Positions 52,563-61,645 of a stretch of 64,000 nucleotides of DNA are shown here, one piece after another. The translations under genes were made by a program, and so were the position numbers. How positions within the stretch are numbered: the first letter of the stretch is position 1; every line of letters starts with the position of its first letter. Below the pieces are notes generated by a model that saw only the letters and a program-made list of their open reading frames with translations, ran no database searches and had not been told where the DNA came from. The stretch comes from Macrosoma leucophasiata (taxonomy: Eukaryota > Arthropoda > Insecta > Lepidoptera > Hedylidae), in assembly GCA_036365455.1 (NCBI GenBank), contig JAWQUS010000022.1:4836001-4900000 (forward strand), written 5' to 3'.

Positions 52563-53629
52563 GACGAACATCGGCTGCACGCACGAAAATGTGTCACGTT
52601 CCGCTCGAGCCGAGCCTGCAGTAGAGAGGGCGGAACAAGCGATAGGCCCTATATAGAGGCACGATCGGCCGCGACATGAAAATCTAGTAATAAAATACTA
52701 GCTTAAAGTTAATAACAGGTCTAGCTAATAAGAAAATGTAATAAAGAAAGAAAATAAACAAATCTATTTTTTTGTTCGGATCAATACTTACACTTCACGA
52801 GTACGACTAAATCAGGATTTAAAACAAGAGACTCGAACAAGCATTTTTCATTCTCATTATTGAAATATGAATGTTACTGCACCTCTACTAATTAATACTG
52901 TTAATAATGACGTTAATTATAACTTTTCTTAATAGTATCGTTATACTTTCTAGTGGTAAAAGGATGGGCAAAGGAATGGAAAGGATCGTGGACAAAAAAT
53001 AGTAAGAAAAAACATGTTTTCAGACTTTTAGGTAGTGAGTTTCAGAGTGATAGCAGGCCATCACTGCTATGTTGAGGTCCTGTGTTTGATCCCGGATCAG
53101 GTGGTACCCGCTATTAGGATTTTACTATTCATTTTTAAGTTTGCTATTGCCTCGGAGTTGGATAATGTGTCCGGAGACGTCAATAGACTTGAACTCGCGA
53201 CCTCTGTATCACTAACCGAGTCGCCGAAACACATTTGGCTGGTTTTATACAGCGTTTTTTACAGCGATATACTCTTGTCTTATTAATATAATAATTTAGG
53301 TCACTTTATATCCTTTAACAAGGACAATCAAGACAATATAAGCGCGTGAAAAAATGGTTGTTTGCGTTTCTTGTTGTATTACTTTGAATCCTCATTTAGT
53401 CGTGCTCGTGAAGTGTAAGTATTGATCCGAACAAAGAAATAGATTTATTTTCTTTCTTTATTACATTTTTTATATAAGTCAGACCTGTTACTAACTTTAA
53501 ACTAGTATTTTATTAGTAGATTTGCATGTCGCGGCCGATCGTGCGCCTATCGCTTGTTCCGCCCTCTCGACTGCAGGATCGGCTCGAACGGAACGTGACA
53601 CATTTTCATGCGTGTAGCCGGTGTCGGTG
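52563..53629. mobile_element. Long-TIR (foldback-like) element, about 1.07 kb
   Basis: 52563-52822 and 53384-53629 are inverted arms of about 250 bp (ATGTGTCACGTTCCG, GGCGGAACAAGCGATAGG, TGTTCGGATCAATACTTACA, CACGAGTACGACTAAATCA). The loop holds a diverged SINE-C-like segment (53035-53200) with a TTTGATCCCGG B-box remnant. There is no transposase ORF. A terminal fragment is at 32945-33010. Confidence 0.82.
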
Positions 53630-53995
53630 ATAATGTGTCCCGAGACGTCAATAGGCTCTTATCATAGACTTGCTCGACCTCTGGATCACAAACCTAGTCG
53701 CCGACACACACTTGGCTGGTTTTACATGGTAAACATTGTCAGTCCTATTACCAGCGATATACTCTAGTATTATTATTAAATGTACGGCCCTGTAATTTCC
53801 GACACAGAGGCATAACACCTTAGGCCTCAGGAGTGGTAACGCATCTACATTTTGACCTTGGTCTTTGTGTGTGTGTAGGCTGCAGTCATCACTTAACATC
53901 ATTGTGAACTGCATGATTGTTTACCACTGCCATTACGTAATTAATAATAATAAAAAATGAGGTCACTTTATATCCTCTACATAGCAATAGCCTGA
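53630..53995 (+). repeat. Diverged SINE-C-related repeat split by a SINE-B
   Basis: 53628-53778 and 53960-53980 resemble 53155-53325 (AATGTGTCC, GAGACGTCAATAG, TTGGCTGGTTTTA, AGCGATATACTC, GGTCACTTTATATCC). A SINE-B piece (53780-53942) with an A-tail sits between them. Confidence 0.65.
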
Positions 53996-54239
53996 AATAT
54001 TTCGAATAAAACATTACGTGTACTTCGAAACCGACGCTAGTATTAAACTATTACGTAAAAACTATATTAACTCACGTTTAAATGACGCAAATATGAAATA
54101 TTACCAAAAATTAAAGCCGGACGTAGGAAATTATGAAACCGGCCAGTCGTCGGTGCGACCAAATTAAAATGCGCACGGCCATGAAATTGGCGTGACTTGC
54201 CGAAAATAGGGACTTTTGATTAACAAAATGATTGCTATA
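53996..54239. other. Spacer
   Basis: No feature recognised. Confidence 0.3.
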
Positions 54240-54476
54240 TACAGAGCTCAACAATAAATATTGCACATGGAACTTAAGAAAGAGACTGGCTTGTTTTGGT
54301 TCTGTAGGGCGTCATCTCTTTCGCACCGTACCTATTTGACGTTTGTCGATCGTTTTGATCTGACTGTCAGTGCTTACGTAGGCAGTGTGCAGCAGAGATA
54401 ACGCTCTACGAAGTCGAAGCGAGCCGATCGTCTCTTTCGTAGGCTCGATGTGCAATATTAATTGTTGAGTACTGTA
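54240..54476. mobile_element. Small MITE with TA-flanked TIRs (about 235 bp)
   Basis: The ends are about 27-bp imperfect inverted repeats (CTCAACAATAAATATTGCAC and its complement), flanked by TA on each side. The TA duplication suggests a Tc1/mariner-type origin. No ORF. Confidence 0.75.
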
Positions 54477-54630
54477 CACATTGTATTTCCACTTGAGTAA
54501 TTACTTTGGACCAGCTTTTGCCCGCGACATTATCCACTAGTAATTAAAAATTCTTCTAAGGAACCTTTGAATGGGATAAAAAGTATCCTTTGTGTTACAA
54601 TGATGTAATAATATACTCTGAGTAAATGTC
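54477..54630. other. CCCGCG-type tail remnant
   Basis: 54510-54600 has CAGCTTTTGCCCGCGACATT and GGGATAAAAAGTATCC. Confidence 0.45.
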
Positions 54631-54631
54631 A

Positions 54632-54765
54632 TGTATTTTCGCAATAACATATGCGAGTGAATTTAGAATTAATGGAAAGAAATTAGACTTCAGGCAGGCA
54701 TCGAACCTACGACCTCAGGATAACAAGTCCAGCCGCTTTACCATTAAGTGACCAAAGCCTTAAAC
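54632..54765 (-). repeat. SINE-D, best copy
   Basis: On the minus strand: GGTCACTTAATGGTAAAGCG, GTTATCCTGAGGTCG, B box GGTTCGATGCC, then the tail TTCGCAATAACATATGC (as read on plus). Its head is tRNA-like. Confidence 0.78.
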
Positions 54766-55000
54766 TGCGCGTTAGTGGCCAACCCGCTATCGGATGTTTT
54801 CAAACCGCCCATAAGGCCTCCGATAAGGTATAACGACTGCTATCTATCGATAAAAACTGGGACCGGCGGCTTAACTTGCCCTCCGAAGCATGAAAACGCG
54901 CATTTTAAGTTGCCACTAGCGGCCACACACCCGACCCATATCGCACAACCGAGTCGATCGCTTGCGGTCTACTCTAGCTGCGGAGCCATGAGCGCTTCAT
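54766..55000 (-). repeat. Repeat R, 3'-truncated
   Basis: It starts inside the unit at GTTAGTGGCCAACCCGC and runs to GCTGCGGAGCCATGAGCGC. It joins SINE-D abruptly. Confidence 0.75.
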
Positions 55001-55259
55001 TAAATATTCTTCTTAGTCGTGCACTCTTGGCAAAGTGGTCGTGGTCATGTATCGGTCACTATCTGTCTCCGTCGTGATCGCGATGCGTCGCCATGTAGCT
55101 CGATGTCTGGCAGAGTGAGAGCAGTCATTGATGCTGGAGTGCGTCACAGATTTTATGAGGTCTGTCCATCTGGTCGGTGAGCGTCCACGAGATCGTTTGC
55201 CCTCAACTTTACCTTCATTAAATATTACATACTATTAATTTCATTAAGTATATACCGAA
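55001..55259. other. Degraded RTE-like sequence
   Basis: 55040-55200 contains TCTGTCCATCTGGTCGGTGA and CCACGAGATCGTTTG, recalling the reverse strand of LINE C-termini. Too decayed to assign. Confidence 0.35.
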
Positions 55260-55333
55260 CCTCCTTTTCGATGTCGATTTTATAAATTAAAACTTTGATG
55301 TTTTAATTTATAAAATCGACATCGAAAAGGAGG
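55260..55333. repeat. Perfect 34-bp inverted repeat, 6-nt loop
   Basis: 55260-55293 is exactly complementary to 55300-55333 (outer CCTCCTTTTCGATGTCG). The loop is TTTGAT. No U-tract or gene suggests a terminator. Confidence 0.95.
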
Positions 55334-55342
55334 AAAGCAGTA

Positions 55343-55530
55343 GACGCAAATCACTTGAAATCCCGCCCATTTAGTTTGGGATCTACATATATTGCCCCTG
55401 GCCTATTGATTTGCAATACGCTATATGTTAACACAGTTTAATGGCCCCACTCGCTGATATAATCAACTAATGGATGAAAAACGGAAAGCCTCGTTTACTA
55501 AGTAGGTTATGGGTTTAGTGGAATAGAGTG
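55343..55530 (+). repeat. 180-bp direct repeat, left copy
   Basis: It matches 58104-58285 (GCAAATCACTTGAAATC, GCCCATTTAGTTTGGGA, CGCTATATGTTAACACAG, TAATGGATGAAAAACGG). Confidence 0.88.
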
Positions 55531-55624
55531 AGGAATGAGGAATGAATATACCTATTTTTGGCTGATTTAAAAAAGTAAGAATTTATGAAATTGTCCAAAA
55601 TATTTCTTGATATAAAATATATAT

Positions 55625-55815
55625 AATGTATGTCTTCATGGTAGGTCCCTAACGGGGAAGGCAGAGAGTGGAGCGCCAGATATCCTGGTCCTGACACACC
55701 ACCCGAGCTTCGTCTACCTTCATCATTCTCTTCACACATGCACACCGATTCCTAAGACTTCTGACCGCACCATCAGACAAAACTCGATCTATTTGGCCAT
55801 GGCAGGCCAGGTCAT
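55625..55815 (-). pseudogene. RTE (CATA family) C-terminal fragment
   Basis: GGTAGGTCCCTAACGGGGAA to ATCTATTTGGCCATGGCAGG, the complement of the 24590-24750 region, with frame-breaking changes. Confidence 0.7.
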
Positions 55816-56444
55816 CATACAGCTGGAAGTTGTTAATTTCTAGTCAGAAGCCAAACATGAACAGTGTTGTGTGACATTTGGAAAAAATATGCCAAAATTA
55901 TATGCTGATTAACGATCGTAGTAGCGGTAGTTTTATCGCGAGACGCTGCTGCATATCAGTAGCAGAGAATATGAAGAGAAAATTCTTCAGCTAATGGGCG
56001 GTGGGGTCGTTATGTCCTGATGCCAGGAAGTGTAAGCGTATGTTTTAATTTAATATTACCTAGTATGAATTTCATTAAACATAGAATCTCCTTTTTGTTG
56101 TCAGCTATAAAGCGCAACATCAAAGGAAAGCTCCAGTACCCAGCAAAAAATATTGTACATCGAGCCTACGAAAAACACCATCGGCTAGTTTCAACTGCGT
56201 AGAGCATTATTTCTGCTGCACATTGCATACTGTAATTGAGTCAAACTCTACTTTACTTTCAAACGAATATTGTGACAACCTTTCGCCTCGCTTAGAACAG
56301 AATGCACGCCGATAAGGACTCTCGCCGTTAAATAGACTCCTTCCACTACAAGCTCGTAAAGTATTAATCAACTGATAAACGCATTAGTAAATGATGTATC
56401 TTATATAAGTGTTTTAACAATAGCTGTCGCAATAAAACGGGGTC
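55816..56444. other. No gene recognised
   Basis: A 60-residue frame at 56020 (CFNLILPSMNF) has no domain. Confidence 0.35.
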
Positions 56445-57280
56445 TATTGGGATCTGACATGGGGGCGGGGCCTGTTCAAAAAAATCAAACATGGCGCTGA
56501 CACCGGTGCAAATTGCACGGAAATACTTGTTTTAGCGTAAGACTTTTGTGTAAATATCAATAGTATGTCCGTGAATCGCGATTGTATTTGTCTTTGGGCT
56601 GGTGAAAATCGTGCTCAAAGAAATTTTATTGAGGGTGAAAGAGTTTTACACCCGGGACACATCGTGAAATGCGGTAGAAATGATGAAATCGGGCGACAGC
56701 CAAACACGCTGGACTTCTTGGCATTGTGTTTACAAACGTCACAAATCAGAGGGGAGTATGCAGGAAATCGAAGGCCAAATAAAAAATGGATTGATAACAC
56801 ATATCATAATATATGTTTGTGTAAGTCTGGCTTGGGAAACAGAAATATTTCAAAAACGTCTTTCGTTATTTACGCCCCTTACGACAAGAGTTTAATTAAT
56901 GTGAAAGTCGTTCGTGACGAAGATTTTGTGACAGAAATGTTGCTTCAGTTAAAGAAAGTATACTGGAATATAATGTTGCCCGAGATCTGTTCAAGGAAAA
57001 ACGATGGAGTTCATAGTTTTGATGAAAATCACAACTCTATTAATGGTTTGTGATAATTTATATCACGAAAAATACCTCACTTGCGCTTTACGTAAATGAA
57101 AATGCATATAGAATATTGTCGAAAGAGGTTGAGTGATAAAAAAACAGTATTTTTAATATATTGTTGAAATTTATTGATATTTTATTTGATACACAAAAGT
57201 TACGTGACAGATCTTTGCATCGGTGGGCTACTTACAAAAATTGCCACCAGGTGCCGTGGCAAAAAAGTCAGATCCCAATA
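56445..57280. mobile_element. 836-bp TIR element carrying an ORF
   Basis: 14-bp inverted ends TATTGGGATCTGAC (56445-56458) and its complement (57267-57280). The ends enclose one 162-residue ORF. No second copy in the window and no convincing target duplication, so the borders rest on the TIR alone. Confidence 0.6.
56565..57053 (+). CDS. Internally deleted SWIM/YqaJ-exonuclease-like protein
   Basis: 162 residues. EGERVLHPGHIVKCGR (near 24-38) and LDFLALCLQTSQIRG (near 49-63) resemble the N-terminal part of insect YqaJ-family proteins. ICLCKSGLGN (near 83-92) looks like the start of a SWIM zinc finger (CxCKAGLG). What follows, KTSFVIYAPYDKSL, VVRDED, QLKKVYWNIMLPEI (near 96-143), resembles the end of the YqaJ exonuclease fold. 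The rest of the SWIM finger and the catalytic core are missing, so this reads as an in-frame internal deletion. The full-length protein would be a lambda-exonuclease-like nuclease carried by a transposon. Recognition is from motif memory; catalysis is unlikely. Confidence 0.45.
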   Translation: MSVNRDCICLWAGENRAQRNFIEGERVLHPGHIVKCGRNDEIGRQPNTLDFLALCLQTSQIRGEYAGNRRPNKKWIDNTYHNICLCKSGLGNRNISKTSFVIYAPYDKSLINVKVVRDEDFVTEMLLQLKKVYWNIMLPEICSRKNDGVHSFDENHNSINGL

Positions 57281-57355
57281 CGGGTATTATCTTAAAATAC
57301 TGCATACAATTATGATGTATGCGATGCGACGCCGCACCTTAGTCGAGAATTGATC

Positions 57356-57987
57356 AAAGGAGATGTTGCAAAAATGTATGGACCTCCGGCCATGTATTGT
57401 ACACAATATCATTAATAGGCAAAATCAATATAAAAACGTTTACTGCATATTTTCACTTATTTAGCTTTGTTTGCAGTTACAAAACATTATTTGCAGTTAG
57501 AATTGCAACTCAAAACCAACATGGCGAATATGGCGGGCGATGTCATTTTGACATTTTCATTTTTTTAAATAGTTTTTTTTTTATTATATAATACTCGGAG
57601 AAAGAATGTAATATTTCTAAATACTATCGAAACCGATTTCATATATTAATACTATACTAATCGATTTCTAATTTTATAAAATCATCGGAACTTCTTTAAA
57701 TTAATCGATTCGATACATCGTTTCTTTTTTAAATACGTGATGCACTATAAAGATACACATAGCAATAGTTTTGTTTTATCTTCATAGGTAGGTATTATCC
57801 CAAGCGTCGGCTGTGTCGCCGCCATGTTGAACATGGTTGAAAATGATAAAATCGTTGAATTAAATGTGATTGTAACTCTAAAATATATTCTTGAATAAAT
57901 TAATTGTATTATTTTCGGCTTCTTCTTTAATTTAAACATTTTTTGAAGACATGTACGAACCAGAGCCGAGCTCGCAACATCTCCTTT
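57356..57987 (-). mobile_element. MITE family F, copy 2 (632 bp)
   Basis: Inverted relative to the 21108 copy, with the same 14-bp ends. Here the ends sit in TTGATC and GATCAA, giving a symmetric flank. About 150 bp near 57640-57780 is absent from copy 1. No transposase. Confidence 0.85.
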
Positions 57988-58103
57988 GATCAAAATGGTG
58001 GACAAACGTCACATAGGTAAGGTGCGAAAGAAATAACGTTCTACAAACCCGAAATAAGCCGAAGTCTCCTACCTAATCCAATATTTTTTGTTAGATACTC
58101 TCG
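57988..58103. other. Spacer
   Basis: 58020-58065 (GTGCGAAAGAAATAACG, AGCCGAAGTC) faintly resembles the interior of the MITE at 54240. No gene. Confidence 0.35.
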
Positions 58104-58320
58104 ATGCAAATCACTCGAAATCTTTCCCATTTAGTTTGGGAGCCACATATATTTCCCCTGGCCCATTCATTTGCAATACGCTATATGTAAACACAGTTTA
58201 ATGGCCCCACTCGCTGATATAATCAACTAATGGATGAAAAACGGAAAGCATACTAAGCAGGTTATGGGATTAGTGGAATGGTGGTGCTTACCCTTCGTCA
58301 CTAGAGCTCTACCACCAGAC
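58104..58320 (+). repeat. 180-bp direct repeat, right copy, and SINE-B scrap
   Basis: 58104-58285 matches 55343-55530. 58286-58318 is a minus-strand SINE-B head (CACTAGAGCTCTACCACCAG). Confidence 0.85.
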
Positions 58321-58560
58321 TACCAACAAATCGAAACAATATAGAATTCGCTTGATTTTAAAGTTAAATTGAAAGCGTTGAGAATCATACGTAAAAGCTT
58401 TTATTCGTCCATAAAGCATTCATTAAAATATAACTTGTGTTTTAAAAAGCTTATGCATTCAAATTGAATGTTTGAATGAGCTCAAAATGGCGTGCATTGC
58501 GTGTGGTAAAAAAATGATCGATATGGTTTTAAAAGTGTTTCATTTATTTTATGTTATGGA
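58321..58560. other. Spacer
   Basis: No feature recognised. Confidence 0.3.
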
Positions 58561-58561
58561 A

Positions 58562-58795
58562 GTAGGAATCAGTAATGAGGAGATCCGCATGAGAACCAAG
58601 GTAACCGACATAGCCTACTGAATAGCGAAACTCAAGTGGCAGTAGGCAGGGCACTTAGCTCGCAGAACTGACTGCCGCTGGGGCAAAAGAGTGACGACCG
58701 CGTACCGGAAGACGAAGCGTAGGCAGCCCCCCCCCCACGAGGTGGACCGACGACCTGGTGAAGGTCGCGGGCAATTGCTGGATGAGGGTGGCCCA
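58562..58795 (+). pseudogene. RTE LINE pol C-terminus (QQWT family), decayed
   Basis: NEEIRMRTKVTDIAY, then a stop, then AKLKWQ, AGHLARRTDCRWG and a frameshift. GTGGACCGACGACCTGGTGA and GGTCGCGGGCAATTGCTGG follow. A C9 run at 58729 marks a likely slippage point. Confidence 0.8.
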
Positions 58796-59312
58796 GGAAA
58801 TGTATTTAATATACAGACACTCTATTTTTACTGTCTTATTATATATATTGACTGTAGATACCTATATGTAATACACCTAAACTAAGACTAGACTAAGTCT
58901 TTTAACTGGTGGTACAGATCCAGTGACGGAGCTCGCGGGCGTCGGCACCACCGCATTACCTAAGATACTTGCCACTAAATGGTAGTCTTCAGCACTATCG
59001 TGTTCCGGTCAGGTGGTAATGTACGGTCATGTAATTGCCGGCACAGAGGCATAACACCTTAGGTCTCAGGAGTGGTAACGCATCTGCACTTTGACCTTGG
59101 TCTTTGTATGGGTGTCTATAGGCTGCAGTCATCACTTAAAATCAATGTGAACTGCATGCTTGTTAGCCACTACCATTACATAAAAAAAAAGAAAATTCCA
59201 AAAATTTTTTTTTTTTGTGTTTTTGGAAATGGATTTAATGTACAGACACTCGATTTTTACTGTCTTATATGTATTGATTGTAGATACCTATAAGTAATAC
59301 TAAACCAAGAGC
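58796..59312 (+). repeat. SINE-B bracketed by direct repeats of about 90 bp
   Basis: SINE-B is at 58903-59195, with head ACTGGTGGTACAGATCCAGT and an A-tail. 58796-58888 and 59225-59312 are direct repeats (TTTAATATACAGACACTC, TTTTTACTGTCTTAT, TGTAGATACCTATA). This is the second such arrangement in the window. Confidence 0.8.
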
Positions 59313-59624
59313 AAGATATCGAACTAGCATAAACTATATTTGACATTACCACAGTCGGTCACACAGCTAGTGCCCGAGGTTGGTCTAGTCTAGATAACTA
59401 GATCAAACCAAAGTTAGTTACTGGAGTTTTAATGCACTTAGGACATCTAGATCCGATAGCAATGATACTGTACCTGGATATTGCTAGAATTGTATCGGCC
59501 TGTAGAATTTGTAACATATGAACGATTCATATGTAGAGAGTGTTTGTATATTTGAAACAAAAATTTTCCTTTTCCTAGCGCTTTTAGATGTCCATATAAA
59601 TGTGAAATTACTATACCGTATAAT
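59313..59624. other. No gene recognised
   Basis: A short GTCTAGATAACTAGATC palindrome-like patch at 59390. Nothing else. Confidence 0.3.
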
Positions 59625-59942
59625 AATAATAATGGCAACCCATTACACGTCCCACTGCTTGGCACGAGTCTCTCCTCCTTTTTGGGGGGAGGCCTGGAGC
59701 TTAATCCTCCACGCTGCTCCAATCCGGATTGGTGGAGATACGGGTTAGTGGCCAACCCGCTGTCGGATGTTTTTCAAACCGCCCATAAGGCCTCCGACAA
59801 GGTTTAACGACTGCTATCTATCTAACGCGCATTTTTAATTTGTTACTAGCGGTCACCCATCACACACCCGACCGCGCCCGTAGCTCTTAACCGAGTAGAT
59901 CGCCTATGATCTACACCAGCCGCGGGGCCATGCGCGCTTCAC
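59625..59942 (-). repeat. Repeat R with a 35-bp deletion
   Basis: CCCACTGCTTGGCACGAGTC to CAGCCGCGGGGCCATGCGCG. The region around 59822 lacks the usual ATAGCAACCGGGACCGACGG. Confidence 0.82.
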
Positions 59943-60277
59943 TATACCGTATATTACACAAGTATTTTCTTAGACAAATTAATTTATTTATGAATTTTCG
60001 GAGAATAAGCATTGCCATTCAACGTGGCAATGCTGCCAGCCTTCTGGAAACTTTGCCGTAGTACGACGGCGATGTGGATTTTTTTGATGCGTGTACATAA
60101 CTGCTTTTATATTTATTAATTTTAAGATAGTTTAAGGTTTTTTATAAAAAAATATTTGCTACTTGTTTGTATTACACTTAATAAAATTTTCGGATTGACT
60201 CTATGTAATAAAAAATATTTCAAACGGAATATATACTCGTAAAATAGAACTGGGTCAAACAGGCACTTTTCTTTAGT
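59943..60277. other. No gene recognised
   Basis: AT-rich; the 60025-60070 patch is GC-richer without a match. Confidence 0.3.
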
Positions 60278-60550
60278 TTTTTAATGCAATAAAAGTGGCA
60301 AATGCATGCAGTTCAAATTGACGTTAAGTGATGACTGCAGTCTATTGACACTCACACAATGACCAGAGGTCAAAATGCAGGTGCGTTGCCACTCCTGTTG
60401 CCTAAGGTATAATCGAGCTGCGCTGGAAATTACAGGGCCGTTCATTACCCCGCCGGCACACGATAGTGCTGAACATTTAGCGGCAAGTAGATTAGATAAT
60501 GCGGTGGTGCCTACGCCCGGGGGGTCCGTCACTAGAGCTCTACCAAGAGT
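60278..60550 (-). repeat. SINE-B
   Basis: AAAGTGGCAAATGCATGCAG to GTCACTAGAGCTCTACCA. It has a 15-bp deletion near 60470 (CGATAGTGCTGAACATTTAG). Confidence 0.8.
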
Positions 60551-60591
60551 AAGGTAAGATCAAAATATGTGGATCAGAACGATCCGTATTT

Positions 60592-60840
60592 TTTATGCTA
60601 TAAAAGTGGCAAACAAGCATGCAGTTCACATTGATGCTAAGTAATGATTGCAGCCTACAGACACCCAGACAATGACCAGAGGTCAAAATGCAGATGCGTC
60701 GCCACTCTTGAGGCCTAAGGTGTTATGCCTCTGTGCTGGAAATCCTTTACCTTAAACACGGAAATCCATATCCTAAAACCTTAGGCCGCAAAAGTGGTAA
60801 CGCATCTGTATTTTGACCTTGTTTTCGTGTGAGTGAATCT
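60592..60840. repeat. Two SINE-B pieces in opposite orientation
   Basis: 60592-60745 is minus strand; 60775-60835 is plus strand (CCTTAGGCCGCAAAAGTGGT, ATTTTGACCTTG). They are joined through a short unrelated link. Confidence 0.65.
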
Positions 60841-61235
60841 AAAAAAAAATTGAACGTTAATTCTGTAACCTACATTTTCATAAAATCCCGATATTACTAG
60901 AGGCTACTATTATTAGTAGAGGCGTAGCCAAGCCCTAGTACCACAGTCACTCGTTATAACAACCATTCCATCTTTTATTTTGCCGTATGCCTATCCGGAA
61001 CAGTCATGCAGGCTTAAATGTCTTTGCCTTTGGCGGCGTCGTGTGGCGGGTTGCTCACTTCACCACAAATGGTCGAGGAGGGCAATGGCTGTCACATGCG
61101 TCATACTCGTGAACGGGTGCTGTTGGTGGGGACTGGTCTGTTCTGGTTTGCAGGAGCTACATCACATTTAGTAGATAGCAGTTTATTTGCATCTATGCTA
61201 TGGACGTTCACATTATTTGATTTTTCACGATAATT
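60841..61235. other. No gene recognised
   Basis: 61010-61160 is GC-rich with short frames, but I see no domain. Confidence 0.35.
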
Positions 61236-61592
61236 TGTACTAGATTTAAGCTCTCATTTAAAAGAGCTCTTACTGAGTTTGTTGGGTAGCGGAGTTCTTC
61301 TCAGTAGTGACTGCACTTGGAACTCTGCTAAGTGAATAACTTTGATCTTGACGAATAAGTTTTTCTTTTTCTTCATTTATCATCATTGAAGGAATTGAAC
61401 ATTTTTGTGATTATTATGTTTTAACTGAGTAGTTTAAATTCTAATTTTAAATTTACGATTAATATATGATTTTGCTTTTACTTTATGTATTGGTTATTCA
61501 CTCTAGGTATTTTATATATTTCTTGACGTTTTGAAAGTATCTGTAAAGATCTATTCGAAATAAAAATATTTTCTATTTCTATTTCTAACCAC
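61236..61592 (+). mobile_element. Jockey-type LINE 3' UTR
   Basis: CTTACTGAGTTTG, TAGCGGAGTTCTTCTCAGTA, ACTTGGAACTCTGCTAAGTG, then the body shared with 2643-2878 and the AATAAAAATATTTTC end. The coding part is missing. Confidence 0.75.
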
Positions 61593-61645
61593 AAAGGCTA
61601 TAAATCATAAGCACATAGTAGCAGACAGTAGGTACTAGTAAATAA

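Noticed and set aside
55260..55333. Transcription terminator
   Set aside because: The stem is AT-rich and perfect but without a U-tract or upstream gene, and such terminators are bacterial.
56020..56202. 60-residue ORF as a gene
   Set aside because: Short, no domain, no conserved copy, and within AT-rich DNA.
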